A stretch of 64,000 nt of DNA, taken from assembly GCA_018651605.1 (NCBI GenBank), contig JABIDS010000003.1, positions 46,209-110,208 on the forward strand, in the 5' to 3' direction. The position numbers were made by a program, and so were the translations under genes. Under the pieces are notes generated by a model, which ran no database searches, was not told the DNA's origin, and worked only from the letters and a program-made list of their open reading frames with translations. The stretch's first letter is position 1, and each line of letters starts with the position of its first letter. Source of the DNA: an archaeon. Lineage in GTDB: Archaea > Nanobdellota > Nanobdellia > Pacearchaeales > GW2011-AR1. Positions 1 to 9,526 of the stretch are shown here, piece after piece.

Positions 1-3000
1 CAAAAATTTCTTGAAGAAGGAGATAATGAAAACATTAAAAAATTAATTCAAGCAGGAGGGGATAATTATCGGAAAAAGAATCCTAGTTTTTTTGGAGATT
101 CAACAGAATCAAGAATAAAGTATGTAGATATTCAAGGAAAAAATATTAAATTTGTTGGTAATAAACTTGCAAGAGTTGATGAAGAAGGAAATCCTATTTC
201 ATGGATTGATTTTGATAATATGCCTAGATGGACAGATTCAGTTTCATATTATGAAGGAGAAAGAGAAGTTACTATCGGAGGAAAAAAAGAAATAGTTAAT
301 GACGCTTTTTTCATTCGTATAGATACCGGAAGTGCCCTCAAAACATTAATCGCTGAAAAGGGAAGCTTTGGAAATATTGCAGAAGCAATTGCTCCTGATG
401 GAAGAACAATTGGATTAGATTTAGGAAGAGATATCCAAAGCATTACACTTGAAGCAGGAGTGAGCCCTGCCGACGCAAAAGTTTCAATAAAATGGAAAGA
501 TTTAGATGGCAAACTCCATGAAGAAAAATTAGGAAAAGCCCAAATAGGAGAAGAATCATTCGCCTTTTTAGAAGGATTAAGTGGAAATGCAAAAGACGTT
601 ATCCAAGAAATGATGTCAGATTTAGATGGCATCGGACCAAAGATGGGAGAGGATTTAAACGAAGCTCTTGGAACAAATACAGGCAACAGAATTAGTTTCT
701 CTTATGGAGGGGATTATGATAGCGAAGAAACAATAATAATGGACTTTGATGAACAGGGAGATATGATAATTAAAGGAAGCGAAGGAGCTACAATCATTTC
801 AACAGACTCTGCAGGAAATGTTAATGCTGAATTTAACCCTCTAAAAGAAGGACAAACAGGACACTCAGAAGGACCAGGACAATTTATCTTTGATAAATAT
901 GGAGATGTTAAAAAATACTCAAATGCAGAGATTAGCATCTATGAAGCAAATCAACACACTGCATCTCTTAGGACAAAAGGAAATGAATTAGAAGATGTAA
1001 CAATAATCAGAAACACTTTTGTTGATGCAGTAATGCGGGGAGATTATAACAGGTTAGTTAGGGAAGTAGGTTATGATGTTGAAGATTTAATTGATGAGTC
1101 TATGTCAAATTATCTCCCAAGTGAAATTAAAGCAAGGATTGCAGAAAAAATAAAAAAATATCTCGACGACCCAAACCTAGGTCCTGAAATGAAAAAAGCC
1201 CTAATTAAAAGCTATGATTCTGTTCTATCAACATTACAAGAACAAAGCTCATCCATCGCAAATGATTTTTTAACAAGATATTCCAACACCAATCAAGAAG
1301 TTATAGAAGACCTTAAAAGACATTTTGTAAATCAAATGACAGATAAGGCTCAAAGTATAGGAAGAGAAGTTATCGGAGAAATTTTACAAGACCCTCAACA
1401 AGTTAGAGATATCTTAGAAGGAGATTCTTCAATTTTAACAAGAATTCAAAAAGACATTAATGCAGGAGATTACGTTGAAGGAGTTGTAGGTTCAGATATT
1501 TATCAAGAAATTAAAAACACCTTAGAAGAATTCCAAAGAGCTGGGATAATTGATAGCACAGGTTCTATTAGCACCACCACTACTGCAAGAAATACTGCAA
1601 TAAGCCAAATAACAGATAGTTTAGTCCAAGATATCTCAGGAAATTATCAAACCATTACTACTTCAAGTAGTGCAAGTATAAGTCAAGGAGATATAGATAT
1701 AGATTCTCTTTTTAGTGAATATTTAGTAGGTGCTAACGCACCATTAGAAGTTGCATTTGCAGGATACTTAGAACAGGTTCAAAAAGGAGATGTTAGCTTT
1801 CAAGTTTTAGATAAGAACGGAAATCCATTAACATCAAAAGAAACAGCTAAGAGGGCAATGGGAATTTTCGAAGATGCCCAGAAATATATCACAGAACAGA
1901 AGAACGAATTTAAAGAAAAATTAATTGCAGATTTCGCTAAAAACAAAAGAACAGGACAAGTTTTAGATGTTCAAGCAAAAGAGTTTTATGTAAATGGTGG
2001 AAACGGAGGAATTTTTAATGCAAATACTGGTTTCAGAAAAATAAGTGTGAATAATCAAGACAAAGATAGTTTCCAGATTTTTAGTAATGGAGAAGAAGTT
2101 GCAAGAGTCCAAGGAAAAAATACTTATTTTTCTAGAATTGTAGACAGTCATCAATATGTCCCAATAGAAGAAATAGTCAATGAAAATTCAGGACACCAAT
2201 TAAAGTTAGCTTCATCTTCAGATCCTTTAACTAGGGGAGATTATAGTATTTATGATGTGAATAGATTAGCCACAAAAACTGCGCGTATTCAAGCTTATGT
2301 TAGGGAAGATGACGGATTTTTAGGAAGAAGGTGGGGAAGAGGGCTCGGACCTAGGGGAGCTTGGCAACATCCAATTGTTGGAACAACCATAACTGCTCCA
2401 GAAGGCTCAGATATTGGTGCAGATCCAAATTCAAAAATAGAAATTTATGATTTAACAGATCAAATGTCAGGTATTTTGGGAGGAAGAATAAAAGGAATGG
2501 TTAGGGATATGATTGTTCCAGTAGGATGGCCAATGGGACTTGCTGCAGGTTTCGCCCTTCCAGGAGCTGAATCAAGAACAGGAGGCAATGATCAACTTAA
2601 AAGTAATATTAATGATTTCCTTCAAACCATGAGAGATAACAACCTAGATATTCCCCCACAAATGCAAGACATAGCTTCAGTTATACAAAACCCAGAAGCC
2701 ATGACTACTATTTTAAGATTTGTTTCAGATGAATCAACATTAAAGGGAGGAAATAGCGTTACAATAACTCCAGGATATTTAGCAGTCAATGGAAAACAAG
2801 TAAACACATTTACAACTTCAAATGGTCAGCAAGAAGATTTAGGTCCGGCACTTAGAACATTTATGAGATCTTATAAAAAAATGACAGACAGTCCAGCATT
2901 AGATCCATTTAGATCTTATGGAGGTCTAAAGAGTCTTAGAAATATAGCTCAACAAGCACAATATGTATCTCAAAAAGCTCAACAACAAGGCATAGCAAGT

Positions 3001-3087
3001 TTAACAGACTCTGAAGTAGCAACCTTAAGAAATATGTATATGGGATTCCAGAGAGTAAGCACAAGATCCACATATCGTTATAATTAA
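1..3087 (+). CDS. Giant orphan surface-type protein, 5' end outside window
   Basis: The frame is open from base 1, so the ORF-track start at 220 is an internal Met and about 1,028 codons are visible. I do not recognise a family. The visible part is rich in Gly, Asp, Asn and Glu. Beta-type segments come first, then a long charged, probably helical stretch around visible residues 350-480, then more beta-type sequence. No membrane segment is visible. The next giant gene starts 1 nt after the stop, so the two are probably cotranscribed and may act together at the cell surface. Unlike most core genes in the window, its coding strand has more G than C. Confidence 0.75.
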   Translation, partial: QKFLEEGDNENIKKLIQAGGDNYRKKNPSFFGDSTESRIKYVDIQGKNIKFVGNKLARVDEEGNPISWIDFDNMPRWTDSVSYYEGEREVTIGGKKEIVNDAFFIRIDTGSALKTLIAEKGSFGNIAEAIAPDGRTIGLDLGRDIQSITLEAGVSPADAKVSIKWKDLDGKLHEEKLGKAQIGEESFAFLEGLSGNAKDVIQEMMSDLDGIGPKMGEDLNEALGTNTGNRISFSYGGDYDSEETIIMDFDEQGDMIIKGSEGATIISTDSAGNVNAEFNPLKEGQTGHSEGPGQFIFDKYGDVKKYSNAEISIYEANQHTASLRTKGNELEDVTIIRNTFVDAVMRGDYNRLVREVGYDVEDLIDESMSNYLPSEIKARIAEKIKKYLDDPNLGPEMKKALIKSYDSVLSTLQEQSSSIANDFLTRYSNTNQEVIEDLKRHFVNQMTDKAQSIGREVIGEILQDPQQVRDILEGDSSILTRIQKDINAGDYVEGVVGSDIYQEIKNTLEEFQRAGIIDSTGSISTTTTARNTAISQITDSLVQDISGNYQTITTSSSASISQGDIDIDSLFSEYLVGANAPLEVAFAGYLEQVQKGDVSFQVLDKNGNPLTSKETAKRAMGIFEDAQKYITEQKNEFKEKLIADFAKNKRTGQVLDVQAKEFYVNGGNGGIFNANTGFRKISVNNQDKDSFQIFSNGEEVARVQGKNTYFSRIVDSHQYVPIEEIVNENSGHQLKLASSSDPLTRGDYSIYDVNRLATKTARIQAYVREDDGFLGRRWGRGLGPRGAWQHPIVGTTITAPEGSDIGADPNSKIEIYDLTDQMSGILGGRIKGMVRDMIVPVGWPMGLAAGFALPGAESRTGGNDQLKSNINDFLQTMRDNNLDIPPQMQDIASVIQNPEAMTTILRFVSDESTLKGGNSVTITPGYLAVNGKQVNTFTTSNGQQEDLGPALRTFMRSYKKMTDSPALDPFRSYGGLKSLRNIAQQAQYVSQKAQQQGIASLTDSEVATLRNMYMGFQRVSTRSTYRYN

Positions 3088-3088
3088 A

Positions 3089-5788
3089 ATGAAAACAACA
3101 AAAACAACAAAAACAACCGTCCTTTTAATCTTAGTCTTAACTTTAACTCTCGCACTCATCTCAGCCCCAACACCTCAAGAACTAGAAGATTATCTCAGCG
3201 GAAGCCAGCAAGAAATTAAAGAAAAAGTAGAAGAGTTCACAGAATTATCTGGAGGAGATAGAAATGCTATTTGGGAAAAAAGTGGTGAAGAATATAGCAT
3301 AGAGAAAGATGTAATGATGAAAGAATATTTAAAATTAATAAACGAAAAAAAGAACCAAGCACTTAGGAGCGGAAATTTAGCAAGTTTTTTTGGAGGAACA
3401 CTTGCAAATGTATTAATCAGAGAAGGAAAAAAGAATGACATAGGAGGCTTAAGAATAACCTTAGCCAGCGAAGAATTAAAAGGCTCACAAATTGATATAG
3501 ATATTGATTTTGAAAAGTTTAAAAAGGATTTAGACGGAAATTTAAAAAAATTAGGAATAGACCCTCAAGGTTCTTTATTAGAGGGGGATATAAAAATCAG
3601 AGGATTTGGAAATCCTAAATTAAAATGGTCAGAAGAACAAGGAAAAGAAAATGTAATTGGAGATGGAAAAGTATGGGTAGATATGTCTAACTTACCAGTT
3701 GGAACTTCAAAAATAGAATATGACGGAAGCAAATTCACATTAACATTAAGAGGAGGAGGAAAAGTAGTATTAGAACCAGGAGCAACAAACAAAGACGGAG
3801 GATTAGCATTAGAAGGTTTTGATGTTGATAATCTAAGAGACATTGTTTTTACAGCAGGAACAAATGGAGAAATTAGCATTAATGCAGAAGGTATAAAATT
3901 AAAAGGAGATGCAGAAGTTCATTACAATGGTTTAGTATTAACTAAAAACCCAAAAGAAGCAGAAGGTTTTGTTAGAGCTACAAAAGACGGATTTTATCTC
4001 AAAGGAGTTAAAGCAAAAGTAATAAATCCTGCAGGGGAAGGATTTATAGGAATGATCGCAGGAAAAAACGAAAAATTATTAAGAATTGCAAATGGACAAG
4101 CATTAACCTTAAGGGATTTAGTAAGTATGAAAGATGGGATTTTAGCTAATGCCAACAGTCCAGTTGTAGAAGTAATTCATTTTGATGATGCTGAGAAAAA
4201 AGTGAGCAGAGATAGAGTATTTGCAGGAAGTGTAAGTACAGCTCCGAGTTTTAGGCAACTTATTACAACAAGAGAATCTTTAGGAGACATTTATTTCAGC
4301 TTCAACGAACAAACAGGAGAAGTCGTAGCAGTTAAAAAAGAAGGAGCATGGGTTAGAATAGGAGATTCTATGACAGAAGATTTACAAAAAATTTACACAG
4401 CTTCCAGTGATACTGTTCAACAAATAATTACAGATTCATTAAATCCTGAAACAACAGTAGATTATACTTACATAAGGAGTGCACGTAATAAAGACTTCTG
4501 GTTAAGAAGGGGTAAAACAGTTCATGTAGATGCGAAAGTTTTAGATGGAGTTTCTATGAGCATTGATGATGGAAAAATTACTCATGTTAGAAAAATAGGA
4601 GTCAACAACGGAGCATGGCTCAAATTTTCTGAAACTAGTGACATGAGCGAAATCTATGGAACTTCAACCCAAAGGGTCGGAGATTATCTAAGAACTAGCA
4701 AAGATGAAACTATTAATCCTGACCTTGAAAAATATATCGCAAACACAGTCCCTCCAAACACTCCCGACTTCATGATAATTGCAGGAGATAACGTCTTAAT
4801 GGGCGGAGATGTTGAAGTAAATATCCAACAAGATTTAGGAAGTTTAAATTTCTACAATTTAGATGATGATGCAAAAGTAAATGTCAACGGCCTTAAATTA
4901 AGCGCCAATGAACAAGGAAAGTTAGAATACCAAAGAGCTCCAGTCAAAACAAACGAATTCAATGTAGATTATGTTAGTATAACAAACCAAAGAAGCGACG
5001 GAAGTTGGATAACAAGCTCAGATACTTATGAAATCCTAGATCAAAGAGGAGATGCAGGAAATACTCCAATTATAGATTCAGACAGATTTGTCGCGGGCAG
5101 AGAAGTCTTCACAGGCCCATTAGGAGTTACAATTGATGCTTATGTTTCCATGAGTCAGGAAAGCGTAGAAAGAACTGGTGCAAACAAAATACAAGAGGGT
5201 GGAGATATTAGAGATATTCTAGAAAATGAAGGCTATGAAGTTAGATTAGATACAAAACTTCCAGTTAGTGGCGTAAGTGTTACAGTTAGAGACAGTGATA
5301 AACTTTTAGATGAAGTTATATTGCCTAGATTAGATGATTGGATTTTAGGACTTGGGGGCAATCTTTTTGAAGGTGAAGGAGAATTGGCAGAATGGCTTAT
5401 TGGAGATAGGCAAATTAAATTACAAACATCACAAAATATTAACAATTTAGTTAGAAGTTCTGTAGTGGGCAAATATAATGGGGGAGAGTTAGGTATAGGG
5501 TTTAGGCATGTCCCAAATAAAAATCCTCAAATTATAGTTTATGAAAATGGAAAAATAATTAACACCGTAAATTTACAAGGGCAAAATGCAAAATTGGTAA
5601 AAGATATACTTTGGGGAGTTAGAATTGTTCCTTATGTAAATAACGACGTACGTAAGATATGGGGACAAAATATTGGAAATAAAGTTAATATAAATAATGG
5701 ACTAGGACGTTGGGAAACATGGAAATGGGGAGGAGTAGCAAATTTAGGAAACACTAAATTAAACAAATATTCAGAATTAGTTAAATAA
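3089..5788 (+). CDS. Giant secreted orphan protein with signal peptide
   Basis: Protein of 899 residues. The N-terminus is Lys/Thr-rich, then hydrophobic (VLLILVLTLTLALISA), a Sec signal peptide with likely cleavage after about residue 28. The mature part is acidic and rich in Gly, Asp and Asn. Short repeats resemble beta-solenoid or adhesin sequence, for example two 'lkgdaeVh/mgGDVEVn' type stretches. No domain is recognised. It lies 1 nt downstream of another giant protein, and the pair looks like a cell-surface module. A role in attachment is inference only. Confidence 0.75.
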   Translation: MKTTKTTKTTVLLILVLTLTLALISAPTPQELEDYLSGSQQEIKEKVEEFTELSGGDRNAIWEKSGEEYSIEKDVMMKEYLKLINEKKNQALRSGNLASFFGGTLANVLIREGKKNDIGGLRITLASEELKGSQIDIDIDFEKFKKDLDGNLKKLGIDPQGSLLEGDIKIRGFGNPKLKWSEEQGKENVIGDGKVWVDMSNLPVGTSKIEYDGSKFTLTLRGGGKVVLEPGATNKDGGLALEGFDVDNLRDIVFTAGTNGEISINAEGIKLKGDAEVHYNGLVLTKNPKEAEGFVRATKDGFYLKGVKAKVINPAGEGFIGMIAGKNEKLLRIANGQALTLRDLVSMKDGILANANSPVVEVIHFDDAEKKVSRDRVFAGSVSTAPSFRQLITTRESLGDIYFSFNEQTGEVVAVKKEGAWVRIGDSMTEDLQKIYTASSDTVQQIITDSLNPETTVDYTYIRSARNKDFWLRRGKTVHVDAKVLDGVSMSIDDGKITHVRKIGVNNGAWLKFSETSDMSEIYGTSTQRVGDYLRTSKDETINPDLEKYIANTVPPNTPDFMIIAGDNVLMGGDVEVNIQQDLGSLNFYNLDDDAKVNVNGLKLSANEQGKLEYQRAPVKTNEFNVDYVSITNQRSDGSWITSSDTYEILDQRGDAGNTPIIDSDRFVAGREVFTGPLGVTIDAYVSMSQESVERTGANKIQEGGDIRDILENEGYEVRLDTKLPVSGVSVTVRDSDKLLDEVILPRLDDWILGLGGNLFEGEGELAEWLIGDRQIKLQTSQNINNLVRSSVVGKYNGGELGIGFRHVPNKNPQIIVYENGKIINTVNLQGQNAKLVKDILWGVRIVPYVNNDVRKIWGQNIGNKVNINNGLGRWETWKWGGVANLGNTKLNKYSELVK

Positions 5789-5790
5789 AA

Positions 5791-6063
5791 TTAAAAATCT
5801 CTAGGTGAAGTTAATACTTGTTCTACCATTCTAAATGGGGCCTCTGTGAAAACATCACCGATTTCATCAACAACTTCCAACCCTTTATACCCACCAAAAG
5901 CCAAAGCACCAACAACGCCCGCAATAGCCAAATTTCTTAAAATTTTAGATTTCTTTCTAGGGCTTTCAACTTCAGAAGTAGTGGTAGATTCCAAATTAGG
6001 ACCACCAGAGTAAGCACTATTTCCCTGATTTATTTCTCTTTGTTCGTAATTTTTGTTTACCAT
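5791..6063 (-). CDS. Small single-pass membrane protein
   Basis: The ATG at 6063 is chosen over the GTG at 6078. The product has 90 residues: a polar N-terminus of about 40, a KKSKILR basic stretch, one hydrophobic segment (NLAIAGVVGALAFGGYKGL), then a short acidic tail. The function is unknown. Its promoter and 5' region closely resemble those of the next minus-strand gene, which suggests co-regulation. The gene ends 3 nt from the convergent giant protein. Confidence 0.6.
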   Translation of the reverse strand: MVNKNYEQREINQGNSAYSGGPNLESTTTSEVESPRKKSKILRNLAIAGVVGALAFGGYKGLEVVDEIGDVFTEAPFRMVEQVLTSPRDF

Positions 6064-6098
6064 TTTCTTAATATTCACAAGAATAACGACTATTTAAA
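6064..6098 (-). promoter_or_regulatory. Promoter cassette, copy 1 of 2
   Basis: On the minus strand TTTAAATAGT is followed by CGTTATTCTTGTGAATATTA, nearly matching the region before the lipoprotein gene. The TATA-like box is centred about 31 nt before the ATG at 6063. Confidence 0.6.
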
Positions 6099-6146
6099 CC
6101 TTTCTATTTGTTGTTACTATCCAATGGTTATTAAATTAGAGGATTT

Positions 6147-7295
6147 TTACCTTCTCATTTTAATCCTAGTTCTAACGGGATTCCTTGCTGCTTCCCCCGC
6201 TGCTTTAGCCCCTGCTATTCCAGGCCCAATAATCACTTTTTCAATAGCACCAAAATACACATCTTCTAACATTCCCACGAATGTAGGCTCTTCTTCAAAT
6301 CTTCTTTTAGCAATCTTCTGAAGATAAGGCTGATAATCAGAAGTTTCAATCAATTCTTCTACAGTTTCTTGAACTGCATTATAAAGAGGGTCATCTTTTG
6401 AATAAAATAATTCTTTTTCTTCTTCATTTTTCAAAAATCTAGTATCAACCCTCCAACTTATCCAATCATTAAGGGCGTATTTTTTCAATTCTTCAACTGC
6501 TTGTTCATCTGTTAAATCTTCTTCAATCCTATAACCCTGTTTTTCAAGACGACTTTGATAAATAGAAAATTCAAAATTTCCAACCCAGAAAGGAAAATTT
6601 ACATTCTTTCCCCTTGTATCTTTTCCATTTATTTTGACATACATATCTCCAAAATAAAGATCACTATTAGATTCACTTTTTTCAGGCTCAAAAGAAGTAT
6701 ATGGATACCCTCTTAATTTTTCATCTAAAAATATTTTTATCTTATCTGATTCAGTTATATCACCTAAATCAATATCAGAATAAACACCCATCTTTGATTT
6801 AAACACCCTCATCCAATAAAAATCTGGAAAAGTCTCATTTAAAAACAGTACATTACCTGAACCTAATAACTCTCCTGAAAAATATGTTTCAAATTCTTCC
6901 ATATCTGAATGTGAAAAAGCAGATAATGCCTCTTTAGGATGTTTATCTATCCTGTCAATTTTTTCACGAAAATTCATTCTATTCTTATAAGAATTATCTT
7001 CACTTGATTCAAAAATACCAAATATACCTCCAGAGTATCTATTTTTAAATTCCTCTCCCGTTGGAACTATTTCATCTCTTGTATATTCTGGAAGAGGTTC
7101 TGGAATCACTTCTTCAACAGGTTTTAGATTAGGAATGGTAGGTTTAATAATTGATTCTGGTTGTTCTACTACAACTTCAAGAGAAATATTATAAGAATCT
7201 TCAGTTGGTTGAGTATCAAGTTTTTTTGAATCAATACATCCTGCTAGAACTAAACTTGCTAAGGTTCCAACAAGCCCATTTCTTAATTTATTCAT
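6147..7295 (-). CDS. Predicted lipoprotein, unknown function
   Basis: The start is the ATG at 7295, not the GTG at 7304; a TATTTAAA box is centred about 26 nt upstream. The protein has 382 residues. The N-terminal hydrophobic segment ends in a lipobox-like LAGC, so the Cys near residue 19 is probably lipid-modified and the protein held on the outer face of the membrane. A Pro/Glu-rich linker follows (about residues 30-75), then a mixed alpha/beta domain with many aromatic residues. No family is recognised. It shares a promoter cassette with the small membrane protein downstream. Confidence 0.65.
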   Translation of the reverse strand: MNKLRNGLVGTLASLVLAGCIDSKKLDTQPTEDSYNISLEVVVEQPESIIKPTIPNLKPVEEVIPEPLPEYTRDEIVPTGEEFKNRYSGGIFGIFESSEDNSYKNRMNFREKIDRIDKHPKEALSAFSHSDMEEFETYFSGELLGSGNVLFLNETFPDFYWMRVFKSKMGVYSDIDLGDITESDKIKIFLDEKLRGYPYTSFEPEKSESNSDLYFGDMYVKINGKDTRGKNVNFPFWVGNFEFSIYQSRLEKQGYRIEEDLTDEQAVEELKKYALNDWISWRVDTRFLKNEEEKELFYSKDDPLYNAVQETVEELIETSDYQPYLQKIAKRRFEEEPTFVGMLEDVYFGAIEKVIIGPGIAGAKAAGEAARNPVRTRIKMRR

Positions 7296-7325
7296 AATAT
7301 CCACAAGAATTAACCACTATTTAAA
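7296..7325 (-). promoter_or_regulatory. Promoter cassette, copy 2 of 2
   Basis: On the minus strand TTTAAATAGT is followed by GGTTAATTCTTGTGGATATT and then the ATG at 7295. It matches the cassette at 6064-6098 over about 30 nt. The spacing fits a leaderless transcript. Confidence 0.65.
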
Positions 7326-7382
7326 CATTCCCAACTCAACCCCCCCAAAAACCTTTATTAACCCCCCTCCCCTTCTACAACC

Positions 7383-8057
7383 ATGAAAAAGAGGAAACCC
7401 ACAAACCCCAATTTGAAATCCCTTTCCAACCCTAAAACTCCTGTTTCAAAATCCCACCTTAAACCCACCAACCACAATTTGAAATCCAACCTGAAATCCA
7501 AAACCCTTAAACCCAAATCCAACCTCCAACCAAAATCCCCCTTAAACACCATTCCAACCAACAAAAAATCCCAACAATCCATAGGACTATCCTTCGGACT
7601 AATTTTCTCAATAATCATAATGATATTCATCCTCTTAACAGCATTCATAGCAATCAAAGCAGCACTAGGCTCAAAAGACTGCGCCCAACTAGGACTATTC
7701 ATACAAGACTTTGAAAACGAAATAACAAACACATGGAACTCTCAGGAAAATAGCGCAACATTCAAAAGAACACTCCCAACAAAATTAGAATACGTTTGCT
7801 TCGCAGACCTAAACAAAAACCAAAAAGGAGAATTCCCACAAGTCTACGATAATATGATTTATTACAAAGGAAACACTGCAAACACATTTTTCTATCCAAA
7901 ATCTGGAGCCTGCAAAGTCCCATACAAAAACATCAAACATCTAGACATAGATGAAATAATAAAAACTCAAAACCCTTACTGCATCCCAATAGATAGAGGA
8001 ACAATAAGAATAAAAATAGAAAAAGAATTCAATGAAAGACTTGTAAGGGTGAGTTAA
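7383..8057 (+). CDS. Minor-pilin-like membrane protein
   Basis: First of four tightly packed genes. The protein has 224 residues. Its first 60 are a Lys/Asn/Pro-rich low-complexity tail, followed by one hydrophobic helix (GLIFSIIIMIFILLTAFIAI) and an external domain with four or more Cys. The architecture is that of pilin-like proteins whose helix packs into a filament or pseudopilus, here with an unusually long basic N-terminus. The function within a pilus or secretion system is inferred from neighbours and from similar genes in the 53-63 kb operon. Confidence 0.65.
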   Translation: MKKRKPTNPNLKSLSNPKTPVSKSHLKPTNHNLKSNLKSKTLKPKSNLQPKSPLNTIPTNKKSQQSIGLSFGLIFSIIIMIFILLTAFIAIKAALGSKDCAQLGLFIQDFENEITNTWNSQENSATFKRTLPTKLEYVCFADLNKNQKGEFPQVYDNMIYYKGNTANTFFYPKSGACKVPYKNIKHLDIDEIIKTQNPYCIPIDRGTIRIKIEKEFNERLVRVS

Positions 8058-8058
8058 G

Positions 8059-8994
8059 ATGAAAAACAAAAAAGCAATTTTCGGAATGAGCTTCAACTGG
8101 ATTTTCGCAATTCTCGCAGGAGGATTTATTTTAGTAATTGCAATTTACGGAGCAAGCAAATTCATCCAAACTTCTGAAACATCACTAAACACAGAAACAG
8201 CAGCAAGATTAACTTCATTATTAGACCCCTTAGAAACAGGATTAGCATCAGGTAAAGCAACAGAAATAAACTTTCAAAAAGAAAGCAAATTTTATTTCAC
8301 TTGCAACGAAAACGCATTTCCCCCATTTGGAAGACAAACAATAGCCTTCTCAGAAAAATCATTCGGAGACAAATTCTCTGAAAAAAGTAAAAGAGTGGAT
8401 ATAAAAGACAAATACATTTTCACAAAAAGCCTTCTCCAAGGAAAAAGCCTATCAATATTCTCAAAACCATTTGAACTAACATTCAAAGTCGCAGACTTAA
8501 CAATTATACTAACAGACAACTACTGTTTCTACGAAGCCCCTGAAGAAATTCAAGAAGATTTAGAAGGACTTAACTTAAAAAACATAATCTTCATGAACAA
8601 TACTCAAGAAGAATGCAACTCAATAAAAGTTTGCTTCGATGAATCACAAAACAATTGTGAAATTGAAGTAAATACAAATGAAAACTATTTAAGAAAAGAA
8701 GGCAAAAGACTATACTTCACCGACGATTTAATCTACGCAGCAATTTTCTCATCACCAGAAATCTACGAATGCAACCTAAAAAGATTAAAAAATAAATTTA
8801 ACGAACTAAGCAAAATATATTTAACAAAAATAACAATCATGGAAAGAAAAGGTTGCACATCAAACATTGGCTCAAAATTAGAACTAATGAACACCCCAAT
8901 AACCTCCTCAAGGGACATCTTAACTCTCTACCAAAAAGCAAAAGAAATTAATCAAATAAACAAAGCAGCAAACTCTGGTTGCAAACTATATTAA
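8059..8994 (+). CDS. Minor-pilin-like protein with class III-type N-terminus
   Basis: Protein of 311 residues. A short basic N-terminus (MKNKKAIFG) precedes a hydrophobic helix (IFAILAGGFILVIAIYGASK), followed by a long Cys-containing external domain. It starts 1 nt after the previous gene, so translation is probably coupled. The N-terminus fits the archaeal pilin pattern of basic residues before a hydrophobic helix, but no canonical prepilin peptidase site is certain. It belongs to the four-gene pilin-like cluster; the exact role is unknown. Confidence 0.65.
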   Translation: MKNKKAIFGMSFNWIFAILAGGFILVIAIYGASKFIQTSETSLNTETAARLTSLLDPLETGLASGKATEINFQKESKFYFTCNENAFPPFGRQTIAFSEKSFGDKFSEKSKRVDIKDKYIFTKSLLQGKSLSIFSKPFELTFKVADLTIILTDNYCFYEAPEEIQEDLEGLNLKNIIFMNNTQEECNSIKVCFDESQNNCEIEVNTNENYLRKEGKRLYFTDDLIYAAIFSSPEIYECNLKRLKNKFNELSKIYLTKITIMERKGCTSNIGSKLELMNTPITSSRDILTLYQKAKEINQINKAANSGCKLY

Positions 8995-8995
8995 A

Positions 8996-9526
8996 ATGAA
9001 AAACAAAGGACAACTAAAAATACAAGAAATGGCATTCATGCTCGTCGCAGTAGTTTTCTTTTTCATCCTAGTCGGACTTTTCGCACTTTCAATCACCTAC
9101 ACAAACCTCTACCAAAAAGCAAACAAAGTAGCTGAAGACAGAACACTTTCAGCACTAACAAATTTAGCAGACACTCCAGAATTAGCCTGCACATCCTCAA
9201 AAGCAAACTGCATAGACGCTGATAAATTAATCTCACTAGTAGGAAATGAAAATTACGAAAACTTCTGGCCATTCTCAACACTAAAAGTCATCAGACAATC
9301 AGCATTCAAAAAATCACAAACATCAATGTCAGAATGCACTTTAGAAAACTACCCTGATTGCGAAAGATTCACAGTCTATGATAAAGAAATAGAAAACCAA
9401 AGAATAATTTCAACCTATGTCGCACTCTGCAGAAAAGAATATGAAAACACATACTCTTACGAAAGATGTGAAATAGCAAAACTAATCGCCGGAACGGAAA
9501 TTAAAATACCAGGAGAAAACAATTAA
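8996..9526 (+). CDS. Minor-pilin-like protein
   Basis: Protein of 176 residues that starts MKNKGQLKIQEMAFMLVAVVF, a good class III signal-peptide-like N-terminus with Glu at about +5 of the helix, as in type IV pilins. A helix of about 25 residues follows, then a soluble domain with six Cys. It is tightly packed between two other pilin-like genes. It is probably a minor pilin or pseudopilin; the target system is unknown. Confidence 0.65.
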   Translation: MKNKGQLKIQEMAFMLVAVVFFFILVGLFALSITYTNLYQKANKVAEDRTLSALTNLADTPELACTSSKANCIDADKLISLVGNENYENFWPFSTLKVIRQSAFKKSQTSMSECTLENYPDCERFTVYDKEIENQRIISTYVALCRKEYENTYSYERCEIAKLIAGTEIKIPGENN

